64,000 nt of DNA, taken from contig NZ_WTYO01000006.1 of assembly GCF_009827515.1 (NCBI RefSeq), forward strand, positions 62,001 through 126,000. The letters are read 5' to 3'. The notes under the pieces were generated by a model that did not search any database, was not told the origin of the DNA, and worked only from the letters and a program-made list of their open reading frames with translations. The position numbers and the translations under genes are program-made. Below, piece by piece: positions 25,558-34,201 of this stretch; positions within the stretch are counted from its first letter, which is position 1, and each line of letters begins with the position of its first letter. This DNA comes from Pelagerythrobacter marinus. GTDB taxonomy: Bacteria; Pseudomonadota; Alphaproteobacteria; Sphingomonadales; Sphingomonadaceae.

Positions 25558-26375
25558 GCGGGCGCCTGCTCCCCACCAGGGCCGTGGCCAAGGTCTGGGG
25601 GCGCGACAGCCTGCCCGAACCTTTCGCCGCGCCGGAAGGGGAGCGGATCGGGGAAATCTGGTTCGAACCGCCCCCCGAACTGCCCGAGATCCTGGCGAAA
25701 TACCTGTTCACGAGCGAGAAGCTCTCGGTCCAGGTCCATCCCGACGATGCCCAGGCCCCGCCCGGCGCGCGCGGGAAGGAGGAATGCTGGCTGGTGCTCG
25801 ACGCGGAGCCGGGGGCCACGCTCGCGATCGGGTTCGAACGGCCGCTGTCGGCCGAGGCGATCCGCGCCGCCGCGCTCGACGGCTCGATCGAGCGGCTGCT
25901 CGTCTGGCACCCGGTGCGCGCCGGCGATTTCTTCTATCTTCCCGCCGGGACGGTCCACGCGATCGGGCCCGGCCTGTCGCTGGTCGAGATCCAGCAGAAC
26001 AGCGACGTGACCTATCGCCTCTACGACTATGGCCGCCCGCGCGACCTGCATCTCGACGAAGCGGTCGCGGTGGCGAGAGGCGCGCCTTACGACGCCGCGC
26101 GCTATCGCCGCAGCACGGGCGAAGGCGCGGCGACACTGGTGGATGGCCCGCGTTTCCGGCTCGACCGCGTGGCCGGTGCCCCCGGCGCGGCAGTCGCCGC
26201 GCGCTATCGCGGGCCCTTGCTGGTCATGCCGCTGGATGGCGCGGTCGCCGTCGGCGACCGACAGGTCGCGGCCGGGCAATGCGCGCTGGCAGGCGGGCTG
26301 GGCGACGTTGACTTCGCCGCATGCCGCTTGGCCCTGCTGACCCAGCCGGTCCGCGCCGCCGGGGCCGGCGGCTAA
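25554..26375 (+). CDS. manA: Mannose-6-phosphate isomerase, class I
   Basis: Interconverts fructose-6-phosphate and mannose-6-phosphate, feeding GDP-mannose synthesis (273 aa, shorter than the E. coli type of about 390). The zinc-site motifs of class I enzymes are present: KLSVQVHPDDAQAP (about residues 55-68), KEECWLVLDAEPGA and FFYLPAGTVHAIGPGLSLVE (about 125-144). The C-terminal cupin part is shortened. It is translationally coupled to manC. A phosphomannomutase, needed between the two reactions, is not in the window. Confidence 0.9.
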   Translation: MSGRLLPTRAVAKVWGRDSLPEPFAAPEGERIGEIWFEPPPELPEILAKYLFTSEKLSVQVHPDDAQAPPGARGKEECWLVLDAEPGATLAIGFERPLSAEAIRAAALDGSIERLLVWHPVRAGDFFYLPAGTVHAIGPGLSLVEIQQNSDVTYRLYDYGRPRDLHLDEAVAVARGAPYDAARYRRSTGEGAATLVDGPRFRLDRVAGAPGAAVAARYRGPLLVMPLDGAVAVGDRQVAAGQCALAGGLGDVDFAACRLALLTQPVRAAGAGG

Positions 26376-26380
26376 GCGCG

Positions 26381-26416
26381 AAAAAAGGCCCGGCGCTGGA
26401 AATCCAGCCCCGGGCC
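26381..26416 (-). terminator. Intrinsic terminator of the flagellin gene
   Basis: On the minus strand, GGCCCGG (from 26416) pairs with CCGGGCC (to 26387), with an inner CCAGC/GCTGG stem. It is followed directly by six T (complement of AAAAAA at 26381-26386). It lies 22 bases after the flagellin stop. Confidence 0.85.
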
Positions 26417-26437
26417 CGGTCTTCTTCGGAGAAGAAA

Positions 26438-27247
26438 TCAGCGCAGCAGCGAAAGAACGTTCTGCTGGCTCTGGTTGGCCTGCGACAGCATCGCGGTCGA
26501 AGCCTGGCTGAGGATCTGCGCCTTGGCGAGCGCGGTCGTTTCAGCCGAATAATCGGTGTCTTCGATGCGCGACCGCGCGTCGGAGAGGTTCGTGACGTTG
26601 TTGCTCAGGTTGTTGACCGCCGATTCGAGGCGGCTCTGCCCGGCACCGAGCGAAGCGCGCGTCGCGGCGACTTCGGCCAGGGCAGCGTCGACCGTGTCGA
26701 TCGTGGTGCTGGCGTTGGCCGAGGTATCCACCGCGAGGGTCGACATGTCGGTCGTGATCGCGGTCGAGGTCAGCGTGACCGTGTCGCCGCTGTTGGCGCC
26801 GACCTGGATGTCGAGCGTCACGTCGGCGGCCGTGTCGAACACGGCATTGCCGTTGAACTCGGTGTCCGAGATGATGCTGGCGATCTGCGCCTTCAGCTCG
26901 GTCACTTCCGAATCCATGTAGCCACGATCGGAATCCTGGTACGAACCCGAGGCCGACTGCACGGCCAGTTCGCGGACGCGCTGCAGCATGTTGGTGACTT
27001 CGTTCAGCGCGCCTTCGGCGGTCTGCGCCATCGAGATGCCGTCGTTGGCGTTGCGAATGCCCTGGCTCATGCCGCGGACCTGCGCCGTCATGGTCGTGGC
27101 GATGGCGAGGCCGGCGGCGTCGTCCTTCGCGCTGTTGATGCGCTTGCCGGTCGACAGGCGCTCCATCGCGGTGCCCAGGGCCTTGTCGGCCGCGGTCGAG
27201 GCATTCGCCGCACGCATCGCGCTGGTGTTGGTATTGATAACAGCCAT
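26438..27247 (-). CDS. fliC: Flagellin
   Basis: Filament subunit (269 aa), on the short side of the family. The conserved N-terminal D0/D1 helices are plain: [17 protein letters not shown] and [20 protein letters not shown], with [20 protein letters not shown] and [20 protein letters not shown]. The C-terminal D0/D1 ends with [20 protein letters not shown] and [10 protein letters not shown]. The middle hypervariable domain is nearly absent (about residues 135-190, Thr/Asp-rich), implying a thin filament without an outer domain. A sigma-28-like promoter lies upstream and an intrinsic terminator downstream. It is the only flagellin gene in the window; the start is set by the standard MAVINTN. 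Confidence 0.97.
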   Translation of the reverse strand: MAVINTNTSAMRAANASTAADKALGTAMERLSTGKRINSAKDDAAGLAIATTMTAQVRGMSQGIRNANDGISMAQTAEGALNEVTNMLQRVRELAVQSASGSYQDSDRGYMDSEVTELKAQIASIISDTEFNGNAVFDTAADVTLDIQVGANSGDTVTLTSTAITTDMSTLAVDTSANASTTIDTVDAALAEVAATRASLGAGQSRLESAVNNLSNNVTNLSDARSRIEDTDYSAETTALAKAQILSQASTAMLSQANQSQQNVLSLLR

Positions 27248-27317
27248 TGTTCAAACTCCCACAATGCTCTTCGAACGCTCCCCCCGAGAAACCCATCCTG
27301 GGCGGTAGCTGGAGCGA

Positions 27318-27344
27318 AGACCGGCAGGGCCGCGAAAAGTTTTA
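27318..27344 (-). promoter_or_regulatory. Sigma-28 (FliA)-like promoter of the flagellin gene
   Basis: On the minus strand TAAA (27344-27341), a 15-base spacer, then GCCGGTCT (27325-27318). The consensus for flagellar sigma-28 is TAAA-N15-GCCGATAA; the TAAA, spacing and GCCG core match, the last bases do not. It sits about 70 bases before the flagellin ATG. No fliA gene lies in the window. Confidence 0.5.
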
Positions 27345-27479
27345 GGGGGTCGGCGCAGATTTCGGCCGATACGTATTTTCCCTTAAGTTGATTTCGCCGT
27401 TAACCATTAAGTCGATGTTGCCCATGCCGGCTCCAATACCGCTCGCGAACGGAACTTGGTTAATCAGCAGGGGGCTGAA

Positions 27480-28799
27480 GTGGGAACGATCGAGCGGACG
27501 GAAGGCTTCGAGAAAGCTCACGCACCGGTGGCAGGCAAGTTCGCGGGCATTGCATCCTCGCTCCTGCCGCGCCGGCCGGTGCACCTGGCGGATGCCGGCG
27601 AGGCGGGGGCGGGCAGGATGCCCAATGCCATTGCGCTGGACCGCGCCGACAGGCCGGCCATCGACCGCCAGGGAACCGGGGCCAGGCTGACATATGCCGA
27701 CCCGGTTTCGGAAGCGACCTTCGGCGCGCTCGTCGCGCTGGTCGCCGGGGCGGGCGGCGGGCCGGTCGCGGCCGACCCGGAATCGCTTTCGGTCCTGGCG
27801 CTGGCCGACCGGCTGGCGCAGACCGACATCCCGGTCCTGATCAACGGGCCGACCGGCACCGGCAAGGAAGTCCTGTCGCAGTTCATCCACAATCGCAGCG
27901 CGCGGCGCGACAAGCCGTTCGTGGCGGTCAACTGCGCGGCCATTCCCGAAACCATGCTCGAGGCATTGCTGTTCGGCCACCAGAAGGGCGCCTTCACCGG
28001 CGCCAACGCGGCCGGCGAAGGCTTCTTCCGCGCGGCAGAGGGCGGCACGCTCCTGCTCGACGAGATCGCGGAAATGCCGCTCTCGCTCCAGGCCAAGCTG
28101 CTGCGCGCCTTGCAGGAAGGCGAAGTCGTTCCGGTCGGCGCGACCACCCCGGTCAAGGTCGACGTGCGGATCATCGCCTGCGCCAACCGCGACCTGCCGC
28201 TGGAGGTGGAGGAAGGCCGCTTCCGCGCCGACCTGTTCTATCGCCTCAACGTCTTCCCGATGACGCTGTCGGCCCTGCGCGAGCGGCCGACCGACATCGT
28301 CCCGCTCGCCTTCGCCATGCTGCTGCGCCATGCGCCGCGGGGGGCGAAAGTGCCGTGGCTGACCGACGGCGCGATCGCCATGCTCAAGCAGCACGGCTGG
28401 CCGGGCAATATCCGCGAACTGGAAAACGTCATGCGCCGGGCCCTGGTCCTGGCCGGCGATGTCGATGCGATCGGCACCGGACACATCGTGTTCGATCGCC
28501 CGGCGCGCCTGGTCGATCGCGAAGCCGCCGCGCCCGCCGCGCCGGCAGTATCCGCGCCGGCAGCGGCAGAGGCCGCCCCGGCCGGGGACATGCCCGCCGC
28601 CCCCACCGGGCCGGTCGCGGGCAGGAAACTGTCGAAAGTGGTCCAGCTTTCCGAAGCGCGCGCGATCATGGAAACGCTCGACGCCTGCGGCGGCAAGCGG
28701 GCCGAGGCCGCGCGCCAGCTGGGCATTTCCGAGCGCACGCTGCGTTACCGGCTGGCGTCTTTCCGTGAAGCCGGCCTGGCCGTGGGAGGCCGCCGATGA
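27480..28799 (+). CDS. flbD: FlbD-like sigma-54 interaction transcriptional activator
   Basis: AAA+ activator that opens sigma-54 promoters, here probably for flagellar genes (439 aa). The central domain has Walker A GPTGTGKE (residues 123-130), the sigma-54-contact loop GAFTGA (170-175) and Walker B GGTLLLDEIAEM. A linker rich in Ala/Pro (about 345-385) leads to a Fis-type helix-turn-helix ending ARQLGISERTLRYRLASF. The N-terminal 110 residues show no recognisable receiver domain. The start is uncertain: GTG at 27480, preceded by AGCAGGGGG, is preferred over TTG at 27456 or ATG at 27618. It overlaps fliE by four bases. Confidence 0.9.
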   Translation: MGTIERTEGFEKAHAPVAGKFAGIASSLLPRRPVHLADAGEAGAGRMPNAIALDRADRPAIDRQGTGARLTYADPVSEATFGALVALVAGAGGGPVAADPESLSVLALADRLAQTDIPVLINGPTGTGKEVLSQFIHNRSARRDKPFVAVNCAAIPETMLEALLFGHQKGAFTGANAAGEGFFRAAEGGTLLLDEIAEMPLSLQAKLLRALQEGEVVPVGATTPVKVDVRIIACANRDLPLEVEEGRFRADLFYRLNVFPMTLSALRERPTDIVPLAFAMLLRHAPRGAKVPWLTDGAIAMLKQHGWPGNIRELENVMRRALVLAGDVDAIGTGHIVFDRPARLVDREAAAPAAPAVSAPAAAEAAPAGDMPAAPTGPVAGRKLSKVVQLSEARAIMETLDACGGKRAEAARQLGISERTLRYRLASFREAGLAVGGRR

Positions 28800-29167
28800 G
28801 CGCGATCAACGGGATGGGCGGCGCCGGCTCGGTCCAGCAGATCATGGCCCTGCGCCAGCAGATCCTGGAACGGTCCAGCACGCTGCAGGAAATCCACCAG
28901 ACGCGCGAGGTCGGCGGCGCCGCGCCCGCCGCCGAACCGGCCGCCGGCGGCGGCTTTGCCGATACGCTGCGCGATGCGCTGGACGGGGTGAACGAGGCCC
29001 AGTCGCGCGCCTCCGCGCTGACCGAGGGCTACGAACGCGGCGAAGTGACCGACATCGCGAAAGTCATGCTCGCGCGGCAGGAAGCCGGCGTCGCCTTCGA
29101 GGCGACATTGCAGGTCAGGAACAAGCTGTTGTCCGCCTACCAGGACATCATGCGGATGGGGGTCTGA
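28796..29167 (+). CDS. fliE: Flagellar hook-basal body complex protein FliE
   Basis: Small rod-junction protein connecting the MS-ring with the rod (123 aa). The C-terminal axial helix motif is VTDIAKVMLARQEAGVAFEA (about residues 83-102), followed by TLQVRNKLLSAYQDIMRMGV, both typical of FliE. The N-terminal part (about 1-60) is variable and Ala-rich. The start overlaps the stop of the activator gene, so it is translationally coupled; fliF begins 3 bases after the stop. Confidence 0.93.
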   Translation: MSAINGMGGAGSVQQIMALRQQILERSSTLQEIHQTREVGGAAPAAEPAAGGGFADTLRDALDGVNEAQSRASALTEGYERGEVTDIAKVMLARQEAGVAFEATLQVRNKLLSAYQDIMRMGV

Positions 29168-29170
29168 TAG

Positions 29171-30808
29171 ATGAGCGAACTCGTTCCCGCCAATGCCTCC
29201 CCGGGCTCGCTGCTCGCGCCGCTGCGCGGCGGCGGCGGCTCGTTCCGCGACCGCGCGGCGCAGTTCGTCGCGCAGCCGGCGGTGAAGAAGGCGCTGCCGT
29301 GGTTCGCCGGGCTCGCGCTCGCGGGCCTGCTCGCGCTCGTCTGGGCCGGGCTCTCGCCCGCACCGCAGCGGATGCTCTACTCCTCGCTCGGCGATGCCGA
29401 GCGTGCCGGCGTCGTCAGCGCGCTCGACGCGGCATCGATCGACTACACGATCGACAACGACACCGGGGCGCTGAGCGTCGGCGAGGACGATCTCTACCGC
29501 GCGCGCATGGTCGTCGCCTCCGACGGCGCGCTCGCGACGCCGGAGACCGGCCAGCAACTGCTCGATTCGTTGCCGATGGGGGCCAGCCGCACGCTCGAGG
29601 GCGACCGCCTGCGCGCGGCGCAGGAACGCGACCTGATGCTGACGATCAAGGAAATCGACGGGGTCGAATCGGTCCGGGTCCACCTGGCCAAGGCCGAACG
29701 CTCGGTCTTCGTGCGCGACAGCGTGCCGCCGACCGCCTCGGTCATGCTGCGCATGGCGCGCGGCCGCCAGCTTTCGGATTCGCAGGTCACCGCGATCGCC
29801 AACCTCGTCGCCGGGTCGGTGCCGGGGCTGTCGATCGATTCGGTCCGCATCGTCGACCAGCACGGGCGGCTCCTGTCCGAACCGCAGGGCGGCGACAGCG
29901 ACGGGCTGGAACTTCAGAGCCGGATGGAGGCGAAGCTGCGTTCGCAGATCGACCAGCTGCTGACCCCGATGATCGGGGCGGAGAACTTCTCCAGCGAGAT
30001 ACAGGTCGCGCTCGACATGAACGAGGTGACCTCGGCCCGCGAAAGCTACGACAAGGACGGCGCGGTGCGCCGCGAGACGACGCAGACCTCGACCGCGGCG
30101 GCGATGGGCCCGGCGGCCGGCGTCCCCGGCGTCCTCGCCAATACCCCGCCGCCCGCGCCCGAGGCGGTCGAAGACGCGCCCGAGGGCGGCCCGGCCCAGG
30201 GCGCGGCCAACGAGATCGGCGAAAGCCGCGCGACCCGCACCTACGAACTGGGGCGCGAGGTCGCCGTGTCGAACATCGCGCCGGGCAGCGTGAAGCGCCT
30301 GTCGGTCGCGGTCGCGCTGAACCAGGATGCGCTGAAGGATGCCAAGCCCGCGGACCTGCAGAAGTTCGAACAGCTCGTGGCCGCCGCGGTCGGCGCCAAT
30401 CCCGACCGGGGCGATACCGTCGCGGTCGTCGTCCGCCCGTTCGAACCGGTCGTGGCGGAAGAAATCCCGTTCTGGGAACAGTCGTGGTTCGCGATGGTCG
30501 TGCGCAACGGCGTGGCCCTGATCGCGGTCCTCCTGGTGCTGTTCTTCGTCGTCCGCCCGATCATGCGCAGCGTGACCGGCAAGCGCGAGGGCGAAAGCGA
30601 CGAGGCCCTGGCCGAGGGCGAGGACCCGACGATGATCACCCAAACGCCGCGCACCGCGCTGCCGGCCCGCCCCGACGAGCCGAGCCGCGAGGAACTGTCG
30701 GCCCAGATCGAGCTGGCCCAGCGGATCGCGCGCGAACAGCCGGACGACGCGCTGCTGGCCCTGCGCCGGATGCTGGGCGAGAACCGCAGCACCGAAGGGG
30801 TCGCGTGA
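29171..30808 (+). CDS. fliF: Flagellar MS-ring protein FliF
   Basis: Forms the inner-membrane MS-ring, the base of the motor (545 aa). Two membrane segments are visible: about residues 40-62 and about 440-463 (VALIAVLLVLFFVVRPIM). Between them is the large periplasmic part with the ring-building motif LEGDRLRAAQERDLMLTIKE and a YscJ/FliF block SVMLRMARGRQLSDSQVTAI. A Pro/Ala-rich variable loop lies at about 310-345. The C-terminal cytoplasmic tail (LAQRIAREQPDDALLALRRM) is the FliG-binding helix. The stop codon overlaps the fliG start (TGATG). Confidence 0.95.
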   Translation: MSELVPANASPGSLLAPLRGGGGSFRDRAAQFVAQPAVKKALPWFAGLALAGLLALVWAGLSPAPQRMLYSSLGDAERAGVVSALDAASIDYTIDNDTGALSVGEDDLYRARMVVASDGALATPETGQQLLDSLPMGASRTLEGDRLRAAQERDLMLTIKEIDGVESVRVHLAKAERSVFVRDSVPPTASVMLRMARGRQLSDSQVTAIANLVAGSVPGLSIDSVRIVDQHGRLLSEPQGGDSDGLELQSRMEAKLRSQIDQLLTPMIGAENFSSEIQVALDMNEVTSARESYDKDGAVRRETTQTSTAAAMGPAAGVPGVLANTPPPAPEAVEDAPEGGPAQGAANEIGESRATRTYELGREVAVSNIAPGSVKRLSVAVALNQDALKDAKPADLQKFEQLVAAAVGANPDRGDTVAVVVRPFEPVVAEEIPFWEQSWFAMVVRNGVALIAVLLVLFFVVRPIMRSVTGKREGESDEALAEGEDPTMITQTPRTALPARPDEPSREELSAQIELAQRIAREQPDDALLALRRMLGENRSTEGVA

Positions 30809-31824
30809 TGAGCGTACCGATCGAATTCGATGGCGCCGATCGCGCCGCCGTCATGGTCATGCTGCTGGGCGAGGAAGACGCCGCCCGGCTGCTCGCCGGC
30901 CTTTCGCCCGAGGAGCTGCGGACGCTGGGCGCGAAGATGTGCGAGATGGGGGAGATCGGGCCGAGCGCGATCGCCGATGCCATCGCCAGTTTCGCCAGCA
31001 CCGCCGGCAATGCCGGGATCTCGGCCCATGGCCGGGTGGACGAAGTGCGCAAGCTGATGACCGGCGCGCTCGGCGAAGTGAAGGCCGACAGCATCATGCG
31101 CCGCGTCGCGCCGCCGGAAAACGCCCCGCGCACCCCGGCGCTGGAAATCGCCCAGTGGCTGGAACCCGAAGTGCTGATCCCGCTGGTGCAGGACGAGCAC
31201 CCGCAGGCGATCGCGGTTCTCCTGGTCCAGCTGGAGCCGGCGACCGCGGCCGCGGTGCTCGCCGGCCTGCCCGAGCCGCTCCATACCCCGGTGGTGCACC
31301 GCATCGCCAAGCTCGGCCCGGTCTCGCCCGAAGCGATCGCGATCCTCGAGGAAACGCTCGCCGCGCGAATTGCCGGCGTCCACGGGATCAAGCGCCTGGA
31401 GATGGGCGGCGTGCGCGAGGCGGCGGAAATCATCAACAGCGCCGCGCGCAGCGTCGAAAAGCGCGTGATGCCCGGCCTCAACAAGCTGGACAAGAAACTG
31501 GCCCGCGACCTGGAGAGCGAGCTGTTCAAGTTCGAGCACCTGCTGGAGCTGGACCCGCAGATGATGGGCCAGCTGCTGCGCGAGGTCGAAAGCGAACTGC
31601 TGATCGACGCGCTCAAGGGGCTGGAGGAGCCGCAGCGCGAGGTGTTCTTCGCCGCCATGTCGAGCCGCGCGGCCGATGGCCTGCGCGACGAGATCGAGGA
31701 ACGCGGCCGGATCAAGCGCGCCGACGTGGAGGCCGCGCAGAAGGCGATCATCGCGGTGGCGAAAAAGCTCGCCGCCGACGGCACGATCGTGTTCGGCGGC
31801 GGGGGAGACGACGACTATGTCTAG
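30808..31824 (+). CDS. fliG: Flagellar motor switch protein FliG
   Basis: Torque-generating C-ring protein (338 aa). N-terminal part: RAAVMVMLLGEEDAARLLA (about residues 11-29). Middle-domain EHPQ motif: QDEHPQAIAVLLVQLEPATA. The C-terminal domain includes FEHLLELDPQMMGQLLREVE and LAADGTIVFGGGGDDD at the end, including the charged torque helix with conserved acidic and basic residues. The start is fixed by the 1-base overlap with the fliF stop. fliH starts 8 bases before the fliG stop. Confidence 0.95.
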   Translation: MSVPIEFDGADRAAVMVMLLGEEDAARLLAGLSPEELRTLGAKMCEMGEIGPSAIADAIASFASTAGNAGISAHGRVDEVRKLMTGALGEVKADSIMRRVAPPENAPRTPALEIAQWLEPEVLIPLVQDEHPQAIAVLLVQLEPATAAAVLAGLPEPLHTPVVHRIAKLGPVSPEAIAILEETLAARIAGVHGIKRLEMGGVREAAEIINSAARSVEKRVMPGLNKLDKKLARDLESELFKFEHLLELDPQMMGQLLREVESELLIDALKGLEEPQREVFFAAMSSRAADGLRDEIEERGRIKRADVEAAQKAIIAVAKKLAADGTIVFGGGGDDDYV

Positions 31825-32428
31825 CGCCGCCGCGCTCAGGGCCACCCTGCCGCTCGACCGCTTGCGCGGCGGCGGCGGGTTCGCCCGCGATCCACGCTTT
31901 TCCGGCCTGTTCAAGGGGCCGTCCGAGCGCGCCCAGGACCCCGCGCCGGAGCCGGCGCCCGACCCGGTGGCGGAGGCCTATCGCCGCGGGTTCGAGGAGG
32001 GCCGGGCCGAGGCGGAAGCCCACGCGGCCCAGCGCGCCGCCGAGGAGGAGGGCCGGCGCGAGGCGATCGAGCTGGCTTTCGCCCGCTTCGACGCGGCCAG
32101 CGCCGATGCCCTGCGCGAGCGCCTGCGCCAGACCGTCCTCGCCCTGTGCGAGGACGCGGTCCTGCCGCTGGCGATCGACCCGCAAGGGCTCGCGGCGCGG
32201 GTAGAAAAGGCCGTGGCCATGCTCCAGCGCGCGCAGGACGAACGGCGCGTGCTGCTCCATCCCGAAGACCTCGCCCTCGTCGAAAGCCGCCTGCCCGAAG
32301 GGATCGCGCTCGTGCCCGATCCCGCGATCGAGCGCGGCGGCTTGCGGATCGACAGCGAGGACGGCGGGATCGAGGACGGGCCGGCGCAATGGCGCCGGAT
32401 CCTGGCGGAGGCGTTCGGCGAGTGCTGA
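31817..32428 (+). CDS. fliH: Flagellar assembly protein FliH
   Basis: Regulates the export ATPase FliI and anchors it at the C-ring (203 aa). A central helical coil AEAYRRGFEEGRAEAEAHAA (about residues 54-73) bears the family's repeated GxxxG/A-like pattern. The C-terminal domain (about 120-200) has VLLHPEDLALVESRLPEGIA and GLRIDSEDGGIEDGP, the FliH/YscL signature. The start is set by ATG at 31817, overlapping fliG by 8 bases. The stop lies 6 bases beyond the GTG start of fliI. Confidence 0.9.
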   Translation: MSSAAALRATLPLDRLRGGGGFARDPRFSGLFKGPSERAQDPAPEPAPDPVAEAYRRGFEEGRAEAEAHAAQRAAEEEGRREAIELAFARFDAASADALRERLRQTVLALCEDAVLPLAIDPQGLAARVEKAVAMLQRAQDERRVLLHPEDLALVESRLPEGIALVPDPAIERGGLRIDSEDGGIEDGPAQWRRILAEAFGEC

Positions 32429-33753
32429 CCCTGGCCGAGGCGACGCTGGGCGAGCTTTCGGCTGCGCCGCTCGATCTCTCCCCCCGACGGTTCGGGCGGG
32501 TGGCGGCCTGCGATGGCGGCCTGATCGAGGTGAGCGGGCTCTCGGTCCCGATCGGCGGCCTGTGCCGGATCGACGACGGCAAGGGCACGACGCTGACGGC
32601 GGAGGCGATCGGGTTCCGCAACGGGCGCACGATGATGATGATGCTGGGCGACAGCGTGCTGCTGCGCCCGGGCGTGGCGGTAAGGCCGGAAGGGCGGCCC
32701 GGGATGCTCCCGGTCGGCCCGGCCTACCTCGGCCGCGCGGTCGATGGGCTGGGGGAACCGATCGACGGCGGGCCGCCGCTGCACGCGGGGGCCCAGTGGC
32801 CCGCGGGGGGCAAGCGCACGGGCGCGCTGGACCGTGCCAGCGTGCGCGAACCGTTCGATACCGGCATTCGCGCGATCAACGCGCTGACGACTTTCGGCGT
32901 CGGTCAGCGGGTCGGCATCATGGCCGGTTCGGGCGTGGGCAAGTCGGTCCTGATCGACATGATCGCGCAAGGGGCGCAGGCCGACGTGGTCGTCGTCGGC
33001 CTGATCGGCGAGCGCGCGCGCGAGGTTTCCGATTTCGTCGAACGGCACATGCAGGGGGAGGCCGCGGCGCGCACCGCGGTCGTCGCCGTGCCCGCCGACC
33101 ATGCCGCCAACCTGCGGCTGCGCGGGGCCCTGCTGGCCACGTCGCTGGCCGAGTATTTCCGCGCCCAGGGCCTGCGCGTCCTGCTGATCCAGGACAGCCT
33201 GACCCGCATTGCCCACGCGGCCCGCGAAATCGGCATCCTGCTGGGCGAACCGGGCGCCGCGCGCGGCTATCCCCCCTCGGCCCTCTCGACGGTGACCAAG
33301 CTGGTCGAACGCGCCGGCAATTCGGCGGAGAGCGGCGGCTCGATCACCGGCATCTATACCGTGCTGGCCGATGGCGACGACCAGAACGATCCCGTGGTCG
33401 ATACCGCGCGATCGATTCTCGACGGGCATATCGTCCTCTCGCGCGATCTCGCGCAGCGCGGGCAATATCCGGCGATCGACGTCGGCGCCTCGCTCAGCCG
33501 GGTCATGTCGGACGTTGCCGATGCCGGCCACAATGCCTGCGCGCGCAAGCTGCGGGCGCTCGTTTCGGCCTATGAGAGCAATCGCGATCTCGTGCTGATG
33601 GGCGCCTATCGCGCCGGCGCCGATCCGCTGATCGACCGCGGGATCGCGCTCCAGCCGCAGATCGCGGCCTTCCTGGGGCAGGCGGTCGGCGAGCGGGTCC
33701 CGCTGGGCCGGGCGCGGGCCGAACTCGAAAAGCTGATCGGCGATGACCAGTGA
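32422..33753 (+). CDS. fliI: Flagellum-specific ATP synthase FliI
   Basis: Hexameric ATPase that energises flagellar export (443 aa). The start GTG at 32422 overlaps fliH by 7 bases and gives the normal length. The Walker A motif AGSGVGKS is at residues 168-175 (Lys174). Other family motifs are FDTGIRAINALTTFGVGQR, VVVGLIGERAREVSDFVE (Walker A-adjacent beta strand and catalytic Glu), LLIQDSLTRIAHAAREIGI (Walker B) and EPGAARGYPPSALSTVTKL. Gene order H-I-J is the usual one. Confidence 0.95.
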   Translation: MLTLAEATLGELSAAPLDLSPRRFGRVAACDGGLIEVSGLSVPIGGLCRIDDGKGTTLTAEAIGFRNGRTMMMMLGDSVLLRPGVAVRPEGRPGMLPVGPAYLGRAVDGLGEPIDGGPPLHAGAQWPAGGKRTGALDRASVREPFDTGIRAINALTTFGVGQRVGIMAGSGVGKSVLIDMIAQGAQADVVVVGLIGERAREVSDFVERHMQGEAAARTAVVAVPADHAANLRLRGALLATSLAEYFRAQGLRVLLIQDSLTRIAHAAREIGILLGEPGAARGYPPSALSTVTKLVERAGNSAESGGSITGIYTVLADGDDQNDPVVDTARSILDGHIVLSRDLAQRGQYPAIDVGASLSRVMSDVADAGHNACARKLRALVSAYESNRDLVLMGAYRAGADPLIDRGIALQPQIAAFLGQAVGERVPLGRARAELEKLIGDDQ

Positions 33754-34168
33754 CGCCGCCCGCCTTCGCCGTGCCCGCCTGATCGAGCGGATGCGCTGCG
33801 CCGAGCAGCGCCAGGCCGCGGCCGAGGCGCACCGGGCGGAAGCCGTCCGGCAGAAGCTGGAGCAGCTTTCGGACCGGACGCGCACGCTGGCGCAAGTCTA
33901 TGCCCTGCGCGACGGTGCGCGCGACGGGGCGGACCTGCGCAGCGCGAGCGTGCTCGGCTCGCACCTCAACGAACTGGGCGCGACGGCCGCGCGCCAGGCC
34001 GCCGATGCCCGGCGCACGGCGGACGACCGCCTGGCCCAGCTGGCGGTTGCCGACCGGCGCCTGCAACGCGCCGAAGAGGGGTGCCGCGACCTCGCCCGCG
34101 CGATCGGGGAGAAGGCGGCGCGCGACGACGTTCCCCGTGCAAGGAAAACTGGCACGCATCTTGAATAA
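33743..34168 (+). CDS. fliJ: Flagellar export protein FliJ
   Basis: A 141-aa, nearly all-helical protein, strongly charged (Arg/Ala/Glu) with coiled-coil character over residues 1-130. It matches the position and build of FliJ, the stalk-like chaperone-escort linked to FliI. Sequence conservation in this family is low, so gene order (between fliI and fliK) carries much of the evidence. It overlaps fliI by 11 bases. A sigma-54-like promoter element lies in its last 20 bases. Confidence 0.8.
   Translation: MTSDAARLRRARLIERMRCAEQRQAAAEAHRAEAVRQKLEQLSDRTRTLAQVYALRDGARDGADLRSASVLGSHLNELGATAARQAADARRTADDRLAQLAVADRRLQRAEEGCRDLARAIGEKAARDDVPRARKTGTHLE
34150..34165 (+). promoter_or_regulatory. Sigma-54-like promoter element before fliK
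   Basis: TGGCACGCATCTTGAA compares with the sigma-54 consensus TGGCACG-N4-TTGCA. The GG of the -24 element is present, but the -12 GC is replaced by GA, so it is near-consensus only. It overlaps the end of fliJ and lies 36 bases before the fliK ATG. The nearby AAA+ activator makes sigma-54 control of this cluster plausible. Confidence 0.4.
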
Positions 34169-34201
34169 TGGCCTGCGTAGCAGACGCAGAACGGCAGGCC
34201 C

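Noticed and set aside
27335-27372. AAAAGT and GGCCGATAC on the + strand as a possible sigma-28 promoter for the activator gene
   Set aside because: The spacing between the two parts is about 24 bases, not 15, and the -35 part is a poor match.
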